Shown: positions 9,901 through 20,400 of the stretch, in pieces | Layout of the letters: each line of letters begins with the position of its first letter | How positions within the stretch are numbered: position 1 is the first letter of the stretch | Source of the DNA: Watersipora subatra | Lineage: Eukaryota > Bryozoa > Gymnolaemata > Cheilostomatida > Watersiporidae | Assembly: GCF_963576615.1 (NCBI RefSeq) | Contig: NC_088714.1 | Coordinates: 27,276,558-27,340,557, forward strand | Reading direction: 5' to 3' | Length of the DNA stretch: 64,000 nt | The notes under the pieces: generated by a model | Told to the model about the DNA's origin: nothing | Databases searched by the model: none | What the model saw: the letters and a program-made list of their open reading frames with translations, nothing else | Program-made: the position numbers and the translations under genes

Positions 9901-12149
9901 GTCAGATGCCTGTCTTTGAGTGTCAACACGGAACTCTGGTTATGTCCAACACCATTGCTAGATATGTTGCTAGGGAACTGGGTAACTATATAATTTCCAG
10001 CCCTGGTAAATACGTAATGATTGGCTGTACAGGCCAACGTTGCAAACAGTTCTATCTAGTTTCTGTTCAGTCTAACTGCTATCTTAGTCCAAAACATGTT
10101 AGTGCTATGTTTGTTGTTACAGCATTCCTTGAATATCGAATTGTATATATTTTATTTATTATTGTCTGATAGATAGATCTCTCTGAGTTACATGATTCTG
10201 CGTTCTCAGCCTCTCATCTGTTTCCTTGTCAGCTCTACTTTCAACATTTTCATTATTGCAGACAACCTAGTTTTTACTCATTTGCAGGATTGGCTGGGAG
10301 CAGCTCCTGGGAGGAGGCCCTCAATGATATGGTGGTTGAAACGTGTTTCAGCTGCGCCGATGGCATCTCTGAGAAAATCTATGCCTGGAAGATGTTTCGC
10401 CAACCTCAGCCTGACAATTCGGAGAAGCTTATCGAGGAAATCCGAGAAAAGATTACTAAATCACTTAAATTTATAGAAGCTTTGGCCGATAAGAGAGGCA
10501 AAAAGTTTATCGTGTCGGACAAGGTATTTGCTTTTGTGAAGAGTTGTTAGTCAAAGTTGATCGCTTGTGACAGCTAAGGATTCTGTCTGCAGTGAGGTTT
10601 TCTCTGGCCTTTTGTTTGTTAGTAGCTCAAGGCATCAGTCTAGCTTTCGTAGTGGTGATGGGTAGTGGCTTTCACTACTTATACAAGAGTTAGGATGCAA
10701 AAAAAATCTTGCTTTTTGATTTGATGGGTTACTTGTCTATAATTTATGACCATAGTCACTTACAATTATTTGAAAACAAAAAAACTTGTGAAGGTTTTTG
10801 TATATACATCTCAATGTTTGTTTTTTGTTGGTTTGTCATCCATGTGTCCACTTATAGCCTAAGGTTAAGGAATGAAAAATCGGCTACATTGAGGGTTTGA
10901 TCTCAAAACCACCAGGCCTGCAGACCAGTAACTAGTCCTCTACACTACTTTGTCTAACTGACCATAGTGAAGAATGATTGTGATGGCATACATTACATCA
11001 GTTGAAATATTCATGCTTAAAGCCCTTGTGTTTATTAACTGGCACGTTTGATTGTTATGCGTTTGATTGTTATGCGTAACTTAATGATTATTAAGCTGGC
11101 TTCAAACACGGCTATCGTTTTAGTGAAGATTTAAACTACTAATTTTTGACGTAAGTTACTCAGATTCATTCGGTAATTATTTTATTACTTGTGCAATGCC
11201 ATTGCGTGGGCATTCAGCTAGTATATACATAAATCTCAGTGTTTGTTGATGTGTCGTTCCTGTGCCCAGTTACAGCGATAAAGTTATAGGAATGAAAAAT
11301 CTGCTTCCCAGTGGATTTGAACTTTCAACTTACAGTTATGCCGATAGACTATCCATTAAATTACATGCCCAACTGACATTGCGATGTAATAATTGTCCAC
11401 GTACTTGCGCACCTGCCAATCTTTAATGCTGATTGGTTAAAATAGCAGGCTTCAACTAACATGCTTGACAATCATGATTGCATGAGAGGTCATGAGGCAA
11501 TCGTTTTTCCTAACACTGGCTTCAGAGGGACAAACCTGGCTCTTATTATAGTAAAAATTTAGACTAGCTTAAGTTCCTCAAGTTCATTGGGTAAAGAAAC
11601 TTAGCCAATTAAAAATGGATTTTCTATGCAAAACCTTTATTACCCGTTGAATGCCGGGCATTCAGCTAGTAATGAATAATTCTAGGATGGATGGTTCTAA
11701 TCGCATTTGTGAATTGCCTTTGCTAAACCTGTTAAACAATTACTTTGAAGCTCATGTCAGAAGGAATTTTATTGTTATCCACCTATAAAATATCCCTCTC
11801 CGCCTAGCTGTGCATGCTTACGTTATAAGGACAATATGATAAAATAATTGAGAGACTGGCATTGTACCATTAAAGATAAAGTTGTTTTCTCATTGCATAT
11901 CGGTGTTATAGTTGGGCAACTACTAGATGATGAGCATTAGCGGGTAAGAGAATTGATGTTTTTCTTTTTAAATTGTAGATAAATTTGGCAGATGTTTGGC
12001 TCTACAATATGCTGCAATTTGGCCGTCCTGCTTTCCCTGATCTCATGTCCTTGACTCCTTGGGTAAAACGTTTTGTTGAGAGGATGGAGGCTGATGACAA
12101 GATGAAAAAGTATCTGGCTTCTCGACCAGCTTCTGAATTTGGAATATAA
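3918..12149 (+). CDS. Sigma-class glutathione S-transferase, copy 2, whole gene (6 exons)
   Basis: Exons 3918-3979, 4809-4860, 9155-9290, 9889-9981, 10288-10523 and 11979-12149 join with consistent phases (2,0,1,1,0) into 750 nt, 249 residues plus stop. The GST core is complete. The thioredoxin-like domain has LLYFDV, whose Tyr sits at the catalytic position of sigma GSTs, and RAEPTR. A glutathione-site segment reads GQMPVFE...SNTIARYVAREL. The helical C-terminal domain ends SRPASEFGI. Family members are usually about 200-210 residues; this model is about 40 longer because of a lysine/arginine/serine-rich N-terminus encoded by exons 1 and 2. Cytosolic glutathione conjugation or prostaglandin isomerisation is the family role; the substrate cannot be told. 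Intron 2 (about 4.3 kb) holds two MITEs. The exon 3-6 model is secure; exons 1-2 are less so. Confidence 0.8.
4809..4860 (+). CDS. GST copy 2, proposed exon 2
   Basis: A 52-nt exon between acceptor ttatgcag and donor CAAG|GTACTT. It encodes KEGKSDTKAEIPDASVK after completing the split Arg, and ends in phase 0, joining the GST N-terminal exon at 9155 (AAVKDKLLYFDV). It is a linker-like charged sequence with no known domain. The match of both phases supports it. Confidence 0.6.
5645..6373. mobile_element. Pogo/Tigger-like MITE (family T, copy 1), GST2 intron 2
   Basis: The left end tagtcatacctcgacatacg and the right end (reverse complement) cagtgatacctcgacattcc are inverted repeats, followed on the right by TA. 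The termini are related to those of the larger element at 32516-33759. About 730 bp, no transposase. Confidence 0.55.
7262..8651. mobile_element. TIR DNA element family A, copy 1 (GST2 intron 2)
   Basis: Right end aattagaggttttacgg followed by TA; left end ctataaagcctttatttgta is a decayed inverse. On the minus strand near 7960-8085 an open stretch reads LRSVDTMEGIGQPEE, and the other copies read similarly (RSEDIVEGIGQPED). The family therefore seems to keep a remnant of a protein, possibly a transposase C-terminus. Confidence 0.55.
9155..9290 (+). CDS. GST copy 2, exon 3 (start of thioredoxin-like domain)
   Basis: Acceptor tggtcttttcag, donor GCAG|GTTGAC. Encodes KLLYFDVYARAEPTRMLYG and then EYEDQRI...EWPAIKA, the first beta-alpha-beta unit with the catalytic Tyr position and the conserved RAEP(T/I)R turn. 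Confidence 0.88.
9505..9575 (+). repeat. tRNA-related short repeat
   Basis: Has a B-box-like GGTTCAAGTTC and an upstream TGGCGCCCGTGGCAGCG, in tRNA-like order, but no full cloverleaf and no known anticodon arm. Probably a SINE fragment in GST2 intron 3. Confidence 0.3.
9889..9981 (+). CDS. GST copy 2, exon 4 (glutathione-binding segment)
   Basis: Acceptor actttttag, donor CTGG|GTAACT. Encodes QPLGQMPVFEC and SNTIARYVAREL. The cis-Pro of the QMPVFE loop and the Ser of the SNTI motif bind glutathione in this family. The split Glu and Gly codons at both ends are phase 1. Confidence 0.88.
10288..10523 (+). CDS. GST copy 2, exon 5 (helical domain)
   Basis: Acceptor catttgcag, donor GACAAG|GTATTT. 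Encodes about 78 residues (LAGSSSWEEALNDMVVE... to KKFIVSDK), helices 4-6 of the C-terminal domain. Confidence 0.88.
10800..11222 (-). mobile_element. Helitron-like non-autonomous element H1 with internal tRNA-related segment
   Basis: The unit starts near tatacatctcaatgtttg and ends GGGCATTCAGCTAG, followed by T. A CTAG(T) end preceded by a GC hairpin-like stretch is the known 3'-terminus style of Helitrons. It carries, on the minus strand, a tRNA-like block (10850-10970) with a B-box-like TTTTGAGATCAAACCC. It abuts a second copy head to tail. It lies in GST2 intron 5. Confidence 0.45.
11223..11672 (-). mobile_element. Helitron-like non-autonomous element H2 (tandem with H1)
   Basis: Begins tatacataaatctcagtg and ends with CCCGTTGAATGCCGGG (a short hairpin), then CATTCAGCTAG and T. 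The minus strand of 11258-11378 is tRNA-like, with a B-box-like AAAGTTCAAATCCAC. It shares start, internal block and end with the preceding copy. Relatives occur near 31840 and 54490. Confidence 0.45.
11979..12149 (+). CDS. GST copy 2, last exon
   Basis: Acceptor aattgtag, TAA at 12147-12149. Encodes 56 residues, INLADVWLYNMLQFG... ending RPASEFGI, colinear with the last exon of GST copy 1 (same 171-nt length and phase). This shows the two genes arose by tandem duplication. Confidence 0.88.
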   Translation: MNLADVWLYNMLQFGRPAFPDLMSLTPWVKRFVERMEADDKMKKYLASRPASEFGI

Positions 12150-12471
12150 TTACGAACATATTGCATGAGCTGCTTGTTGGGTAATGCCAGTGTTGACATT
12201 CCCTCTAAGAAAATCCTTTGCTATAGTGTTCTTTTATATTTTATTCTGTATGAGTTTTCACAATCCTCTAGCCCGGTTTGATTATGAGCTAAATCAAAGA
12301 CATTAACTGCTTGCTTCTACTTTAGATGTTTTATGCATATATGTGGCATATTATAATACATAGCCTTATGTATATGGTATATGAATAATTATGTTAATAG
12401 CACACAATTACAGTTTATGCACTGCTATCACGCTGCTGATAGTCTTTGATATGCTCGGTCATCAACTCTAT

Positions 12472-12477
12472 AATAAA
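12472..12477 (+). terminator. Putative polyadenylation signal of GST copy 2
   Basis: AATAAA about 320 bp after the stop codon and before a T/G-containing stretch. Confidence 0.45.
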
Positions 12478-12902
12478 ACTGAATAATTGTTGGCCATTGT
12501 TTAAAACTGGCAAAGCTAACAGAGTCATTGATATCACTTGGCAATGAGTATCGCTTACTGTCGTTCATCCCTTGAATAGGCCCACAGGATTGCACATCAG
12601 TCATCGAGATGGATGATTGAATGGCATTTTAGTTGTTCATCTAATATTGTTATACGGAATTTGTACATTACTAGCAAGTTTACAGTAAGCGAAGTGCTAT
12701 TCCTGCATAATGACTTCGCACTGCTATCAAAGCGTAGATGGGAGTTATATCCTCCCTCAGATCCAACAGCAAGTGCAAATAACTCCTGCTCATGAATCCA
12801 TACCATCAAGCTATGTTATTTTAGCAATTATATAGCAAGTTATTTTGCTCTGCAATTATCACAGAATAGACTGTAGATACTGACCAGAATACTGTTTACT
12901 TA

Positions 12903-13048
12903 GTAGAATATAGAGAGTGCTTGGCTGTGAGTCAATCACTACAGACTTGTTTCAAGCAGATAATATCTGCTTATAGACATCTATATTATAGATGTTTGAA
13001 GTAGTTTTTTAGTAATTGGCTAACAGCCAAGTGCTCTTCATATTCTAC
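12903..13048. repeat. Small foldback element / MITE
   Basis: The ends are inverted: gtagaatatagagagtgct at 12904 pairs with agtgctcttcatattctac ending near 13048, over about 26 bp with few mismatches. The centre has a second palindrome near 12960-13000. It lies between the convergent GST2 and Rab40 genes. No coding potential. Confidence 0.5.
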
Positions 13049-14039
13049 ATTATACTATAATTCACTCTACACAGAGTGTATTGAGTGTTTTTCATTCTTA
13101 CCCTTTACAAAACTAGTGTTTTTAATGATTATCTATATATACATAATTATATATATATTATGTATATATATTGACCTAAAGTAAATAACATTCTATGATA
13201 TGAAACGCAGAGCTACCCATAGAAATAAATAGCCTAGGATTCATGCTATACTCTAATGAGATTAAAGTGTGCCAAACACGACATCGCCTTCTTCCTTGAC
13301 AGGTTAGTCTCAGGAGCAGAAACTAGTGTCAGTGCTGTCCTGTATCAAGTTTTAGTTTCTGTATTCCAGTCATGCAAAGCAGATCATACCCTGACATTAT
13401 GAAAAAATAGAATGAGCAGCGGCCACAAACAACACTTTAGCCATAGAGAAGAATTTGACCATTCGTAACTCATAATGCTCATGCAGGCTCAAAATCCAAA
13501 TAGAAAAAAAAAACAGCAGCAAGGACAGATTAAGCGCATGTACGTTCATCCACTCGTAGCTTTTAATCAAACAGTGTGAAAAAAAGTATATTTTTAACAA
13601 CATAATTTATGTGTAGTGTTTAATGATCTCATGTTTTGTAACCAACTTTGCTCTTTCAAAATAGAGTACAACTACGAAATATTAAAAAATACTTGTAAAA
13701 CACAATATAACCAATACCTAGTGTGAGGTATCATTGTGCCTGTTTTCAGTGAAACACAAAACCAACAGGTTTTCTTAGAGTTGTAAAAGAATACGAAGGT
13801 CAACCAGAACCCTGTGATAGTAAAGACTACTGCTGACGAAGAATATCATGCATTAATACAGCCAAAAACACTGCAGAAGTGGGCGGAGATATTGATAGCC
13901 CCAAATAACAAGGGAGGATAACTAAACTATGACTAGCTATTTAGACTAAGGTTGACAAAAACATATTGGCCATCAATACAAACTGTCCAGCTGACCTTGA
14001 CCTTGTAAAACATGATATAAATGCTGGATGTATGTGCTA
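13049..14039. other. Intergenic spacer between GST2 and Rab40 3' ends
   Basis: AT-rich sequence with a short TA palindrome near 13130-13170. No coding exon, RNA gene or terminal repeat was recognised. It probably includes the Rab40 3' UTR (minus strand), but no clear polyadenylation signal was identified. Confidence 0.4.
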
Positions 14040-14450
14040 TCAGCTAATTACACAGCTTTTTCTGAGCTGTTTTGGAGTTTCCTGGGGGTTAAGTATTTGT
14101 TTTCTAGCCCGATCAGGGGGCCTGAGGCTGGCATACTTATAGTTTCTGAGTCTACAGTCTGTTCGGTGAGTTAGTGAGTAGGATTTGATATCAGTTTTGC
14201 ACGCTGCCGGCAAGGGAAGTCTCTCAATACCATAGAGAGTGACCCTGTTAGCTAGCACTTTCGTGCATAAGTCATACAGGCTGGGCACTATACCCGTAGC
14301 TGGTGAGGAACGATTCATTCCGTTGCGCTTGAGAACGAGTCGAGACAACTCCGCGAGTGACTCGAGCACATTGAAGTCACAGAGAGAAGATACTTCGTAG
14401 AAGGCCATGTCATGTTTCTCCGAGTACTGCCCAGCTACAAACTCACTTAC
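14040..14450 (-). CDS. RAB40: RAB40 exon 3 (end of G domain, SOCS box, CaaX)
   Basis: Acceptor ttgtttgtag (minus strand) before 14450. Starts [20 protein letters not shown] and continues with [11 protein letters not shown], the G5-like region of Rab40. The SOCS box is SLYDLC...ERLPLP. Stop TGA at 14042-14040 follows KSCVIS. Confidence 0.92.
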   Translation of the reverse strand, partial: VSEFVAGQYSEKHDMAFYEVSSLCDFNVLESLAELSRLVLKRNGMNRSSPATGIVPSLYDLCTKVLANRVTLYGIERLPLPAACKTDIKSYSLTHRTDCRLRNYKYASLRPPDRARKQILNPQETPKQLRKSCVIS

Positions 14451-17400
14451 CTACAAACAAAGTTTAGTTTCATGCACACAGCAGATGTATGATGCCTGTA
14501 AACACGTGAATGTACATATGCACTGAGACATTCTGTACATACACTAGTATTATAGCTCTAGTTATAAACCTGTAAAAATTAGAAATAAAACTGCAAAGAA
14601 TTGAGGAAAGCATGGATATTGATGAAGTTGTTACACAGTCAGCCTTTACATTGAACGCACTCATAATGCTACTGGCAGCGAATAGTAACAAACAGGGAGC
14701 TGAAAGTGGCTCATGCCACGTGTCAAGCTGAGACAGGAATTTAAAAGTAAACAGTGTAGAGAGCAACGCGTTCTAAATTACAGCGAGTGAACACAGTGTA
14801 CAGTTTTTGGAAGGCTGACGAACATAGTATGCTCTATTCTCGTGTTGTGATACACAAACCTAGTAGAACTACTACTTGGCGTGATGCAAAAACAAGATCA
14901 TAAGCGCTGTGCTCCCATGCATCGAATTGGTTTGGCATTGCTTCCAATCCCAATCACAGAAACAGTAAAATCTGAACGCATTCAACTTCATTAAATTTGT
15001 ATCAAGGCACTTGCTGTGAATCTCAGAAACATCTATATAGTGCAATCATCACAACGATAGGGCGCAAATTCTTCAGCAGTGGACAGCTCAGAACCTACTC
15101 AAATCTTAAAAACACAGAAAAAACTGGAAATACATGGTATTAAGTAATACATTAGAAACTTTGTTTTTCGAGCATGCACTGCCTCTGTGATTGGTATCAG
15201 GATCTTAAATAATAAACATTTGGTCACTCTAAAGCCTAGTTCACATCAAGACCATCTACAGGCTTGAAAAACACCTTAACAAATCCAAAGTTAAATGACA
15301 TGGCATGTGGCTATTTGTTTATAAAATAATATAGCAATAGTAATCCTACTCAACGCAAGATTGCCCAAATAGAAAGTCTCTGTTTTCAACTGTCGAAAAT
15401 CCCCAATTGAAATGTTCGAGTTGTTTTACTTCTACGCTCTGTTTCATTATCGATCCTATGTGACTTGAATTTTTCAAACTGAGAAGTATTCGGTGTCTTC
15501 CCGTCTCACCACTCTATTTGATACAAGTTTCCCATTTCACCACTCCATTTGATACAAGCTTCCCATTTCACCACTCAATTTGATACAAGTGTGAAAGCAC
15601 TAGAATAAGTCAGTGAATATGATACACTATCTTCATTTAAAGATGAACTCACACAAAACTTTAGTAGATTTTATATTAGAAAGTATCGACATTTTTCTAT
15701 TATTTGTTTGTGATGTTTGAGGTGATCTGACCGCCTGGATGTTTCAAGATTAAAATCGACAAATTTGATCACGATTAAAGTGATCAGATCAAAAGGAAAT
15801 GCAATTATAGAACTATAGACATCATAATTGCATAATCGCGATATTTTGCACCTTTTTACGTTATGCGTCTCTATCCTGTTGGCCTTTTTGCAACTTTCCA
15901 AAAAGACCAACAGGATAGAGACGCGTAACGCTACAACTTGAACGCAATAGCCAAAATCAACTACAGCAACGATAGCAACTAGTGAAATTGTTTCTGTACA
16001 TATTTTCTTCTGAGTGTTTTAACCGCGATCAAGTTTTGTCCATTTTAACCTTGAAACATCCTAGCAGTCAAATCACCTCAAACATCAAAAACAATCGCAA
16101 TGATAGAAAATTACCAATACTTTTTGATAAAATCTACTAAAATTTTGTGAAAATTAATTTTTAACACCATCAAGGCTGGTTCCAGTACAAGGCGAAAATT
16201 ACACATTAATGTATACCTGTCTGTTGTATGCCAAGTGCAGACGATTGCCGATAAGTATTTTGGGTACCCCTGGAGCATGCTCATTCACTTCGGACAGCCA
16301 CCTCTCGATGCCTCCAAAGCTCCACTTGTTAGTGATGTCATAAACGAGGAGGATGCCCTGCGCGCCTCTTGAGTACGACCGTAGCACCGTACAAAACCGA
16401 CCTTGACCTTCAAATAATACTAACACATATGAAGCATAATTACCTTTATCAAAATCATTGCCAAGCAAATTGTTTGAGTACCTCATTGAATTAGTGCGCC
16501 TCTTCATTCTAGTCTTAAGAAGCTTGTTCAATACATACGAACTGTAAGAGTCATGACACACGAGTGTTATTTACAAAGGGTGATGATATCCTATGTTAAC
16601 CACCTTATACAAACTGCACACGGTATGGAGAGAGCAGCTCTTGTAAAAATCTTTGCTGGCAGCAATGATTTCAATAAACGCATTGCAATGAACTTTGCTA
16701 CGAAACAAGCTCTTTGGATAACAATAGAAAAAGCAACCAGCTAATCATGAATATTTTGCATAGCTTGTATCACAAAAGATTCAGCTTTTGCTTGGACCTC
16801 ATATGACTCAAGCAACTCATATGACAATGCATGTGTGGCTACTAACTATGAATACTGGTGAAGCGACATTTGGTGTTTACACATATTGCTACACTATTTG
16901 GTGTTGACATCAAATGTTTGCCTGTTTATATGAGAAGTTTATCTACTTTTGGTATTTTGCCAATTGATTTCAACTTGGACTTGACCAGGAAGAACATTTC
17001 TATGTAGATTAAAATGTATTTTACATAATATATTCAGTAGACGCTCCTACAAAGTAAATAATCCGTTCCAGAAACATGAGATGTTATAGTGATTTTATGT
17101 TATACAAAGTTTACAAACAGCAAAAACATGTAAATTACTTAATCTGTTCCAAAATCTTTTTAAACTCACACCTTTGGCTATACAAAAAGAAAAAAGCTAG
17201 ACTTAACTTTCCTAATTTGTTGGCTGTATCGTAACAGTAATATCATTAGTTTACATTGACAACTTGTCCCTATTTTTTACTGATCAACTTCACTGGTTTT
17301 ATATAGAATGATTGCGGTAATTCTACGATAAGTTGATGGGGAATGCACATATACATTTTCAATGATTTTTTTCGTTTTTCTAGACAGCTAAGTCTATTCT

Positions 17401-20400
17401 GAAAACTATTACTAATAACAATTATTTTATAATCTACAATAAAGCAAAACAAAAATATATTTTACTACTAGAAATTCCACTGTCATACAGCCCACGACCA
17501 AAGAGATATTGGAAAAAAAGAAAGGGTACTGATGGTTGAGAAATGCAATATTAGCAGTCAAATGGTACTGCAGTGCAATAGGATAACTGCAATGGTAGCT
17601 GTAATGTACTGGATGTGGGTGTTATTATATACAACAAATAGCAATAATGAAAGGAAAAGATTATATGTTTATATCTCTCCCCCTGCAATAGGAGAAATGC
17701 AATATTGGCCAATATTAGAAGTAAAATGCACTGATATTATTAGAATAACCAATATTATTAATATAGTAATAATATAAAACCAATACACAATTTTGTTTAC
17801 ATTTACAAACGTCATAGGTTTTATAATCTCATAAGTATAATCTCATAATCTTAAAATCTCATAATCGTTAGAAAAAAATATCATCGTCATTTCCTTTACT
17901 TACACTGCGTTGTACATTAGTTAGAATACCGAAGTACTCAAGAGTCTAAAATGTCTGTTACTTTGAAATCGGCAAAAATGAAACGATTTCAGTACTCCTA
18001 CGTTAATTACAGAAACCTTCGACAATGCTATAGACTGGTGAAATGTGCACATTATTTTTTCGTGAAATGCGCACGACTTTATCGTTCTATTCCCTGTCGC
18101 TCGGCGTTTCAATTTCCGGTCTTAACTTTATTAAACCAAGCTTTTCAAGCGTTTTGTAGCGATTTTCGTCCAAATTAATCTGTCTATTTGTGTATAATCC
18201 GATCAGATGGGTTAGTTTTAGGAATTTGCGGTAACCTTTCAAAGGCTTGGTAACATATTTAAATAGGTTTATATATGCGTTTTGTATCATTATTATACTT
18301 AAACGACTTAACTGAGAAATAGTTAAATTTGTTGATAGGATTTCGTTGCAAGGGTTTGGTGATGGCCATTAACGGATAATTTTTCGGGAGTTGTGTGCAC
18401 ATGTGCATTTATCATAAATCTCCCAATCAATCGCTTCGCTCTTGTTTGGTCGTGGGATAAAAACTATAAAAAAGCGGTGTCTACCTGTTCGTTGTCTACC
18501 TGTACCCTGGGGTCAAGGTTAGGATAATAGATAACTTTCGGCAATACTCGCAACTCGTAACATTCAGATTGGTAGACCGACACTGTAACACCTTTACCAA
18601 TCAATCGTCTTTAAGTATTTATGAACAATTGCGCAGCTACCTTTTCTCTATTTGAGCGACAGATCTGATGATCTATCATGACGAATTAGAATGTCATAGA
18701 AGTTGTATATATAGTATATATATATACCACTATATACATTTTTTTTCTCACAAGTGCGACGAGAGATGTCACCATTCAAATGGAATTGGAGGAGTTGCCC
18801 CTACTTGACACTATACAGTATATGGAATTTTTTTATGTAGTACGAAACAAAAAACTTTTTTACGCTATCTGGAATTTCCATTATAGGAGCGTCTACTATA
18901 TATATATATATATATATCTATATATATATAACGCAGAATGAAGCAGAGCTAGAATGCAGATTAATCGCTCTGGTTTATTAGAGTTATAACCTGCTTGCAG
19001 TTTTCCTATGCAAAATTCATCATAAAAGTTCAACACTGAAAAATCGCCAACAAAATTGCTTTTATGAAAACATACCGTTACATAATCATGCATAGTTTGC
19101 TATATGAGACTGCTTTCTTGCATAAAAAAATTATCTTTCCCATTAACTTAAATCAGCACTATCCCGAGAGACTGGTAATGAACCAATAATAAATGCATAA
19201 CTTATTCATTAAACGAAACTTTTATGGAAACCGCCTCCACAGATTGTCTCTCAGGAACAATTGTGAACACTCATAAAATGTCACACCAACGTATGGGAAT
19301 TCTACAATGATATTCTCGCCTGCAAGGGCCAAACTATTATCGCTGTTGAATCAAACTTTTCATGATTAAGGAGGCTTCATCAGATTGGGATGCGAAGTAT
19401 AAGGTGATTGATTGCTATCATGAAATAGTAGAAATGGCAATGCATGAATCACTAGCCTAAAGTTTACAGGAGATGAGTAGGCGGGATATTTTCAATTGTA
19501 AGCTCACACGTACCAGGTAACTATGACCAGGTTGACTGCACTCCAAATGACAGCAAATAATACGCCTGCACTGGGCTAATGCAATTTGTCAAAAAGAAAT
19601 GGTTTATTTGGGTGGGTACAAATTTTTCTTTAACATCTAGTGAGTTTACTAATTTCTTCTCAGCATATTTCGGCTTACTTGTGAATAACCTTCCTATGAC
19701 AATTAATATCAGTTATTCATTACCATCTGCTGGTCCAAATTGATGGGCAAAATGCCAACAGTGATAAAACTGCTCATGTAAACAGACAGACATATATTTG
19801 GCGTAAACACTCTTAAAGTAATTCCTTTAGTAGTATTTGTAGTTCTCTCAGTTGCAGCCAGTCGAGGTGACTAAGACTGTCTATGGTTGTGGCTTGCGTA
19901 TAATAACAGATCTCCAATCGCTCGATTACAAGCAGCCATCTACCATGAGTTTGTATTGATCTGCCTCCATTTTAATGATAGGCCTGCGCGTTTTAAGATT
20001 TTTACATTTGTCATCTTGTCCTGCCACTTGTGTTTATTATGTCACTCAAGTGTCTCATCACAACAGCATGTACATATCGTAAAACCTATAATTGAATGCC
20101 CTGTCGCTCTATTTTGCAACCCTTCCTCTGTAGTGGTGGTAAAATGGAGGTGGCATTCAAATAGAGGCTGGCGTTGTATTTTCAAATAGCTTGTGAGAAT
20201 GTTGGGAAGCTAAATGTAACCCTTTTATAGGCAAAGCGAATGCCACCGATATTTTGCATTCTCCTTCAGACAGAACGACATTAACCCTTTTGAATGAAAT
20301 AAATCAGCTAATTTACCTCAACCTTCTCAAAGATCTCTAAATAAATATGCATTGGGAAACCGAGAAATATTTCTACTAGTTGATATCTATTGCTTGCAAT

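Noticed and set aside
14470..14766. 98-codon minus-strand open frame
   Set aside because: Lies in Rab40 intron 2, no splice-consistent extension, no recognisable motif.
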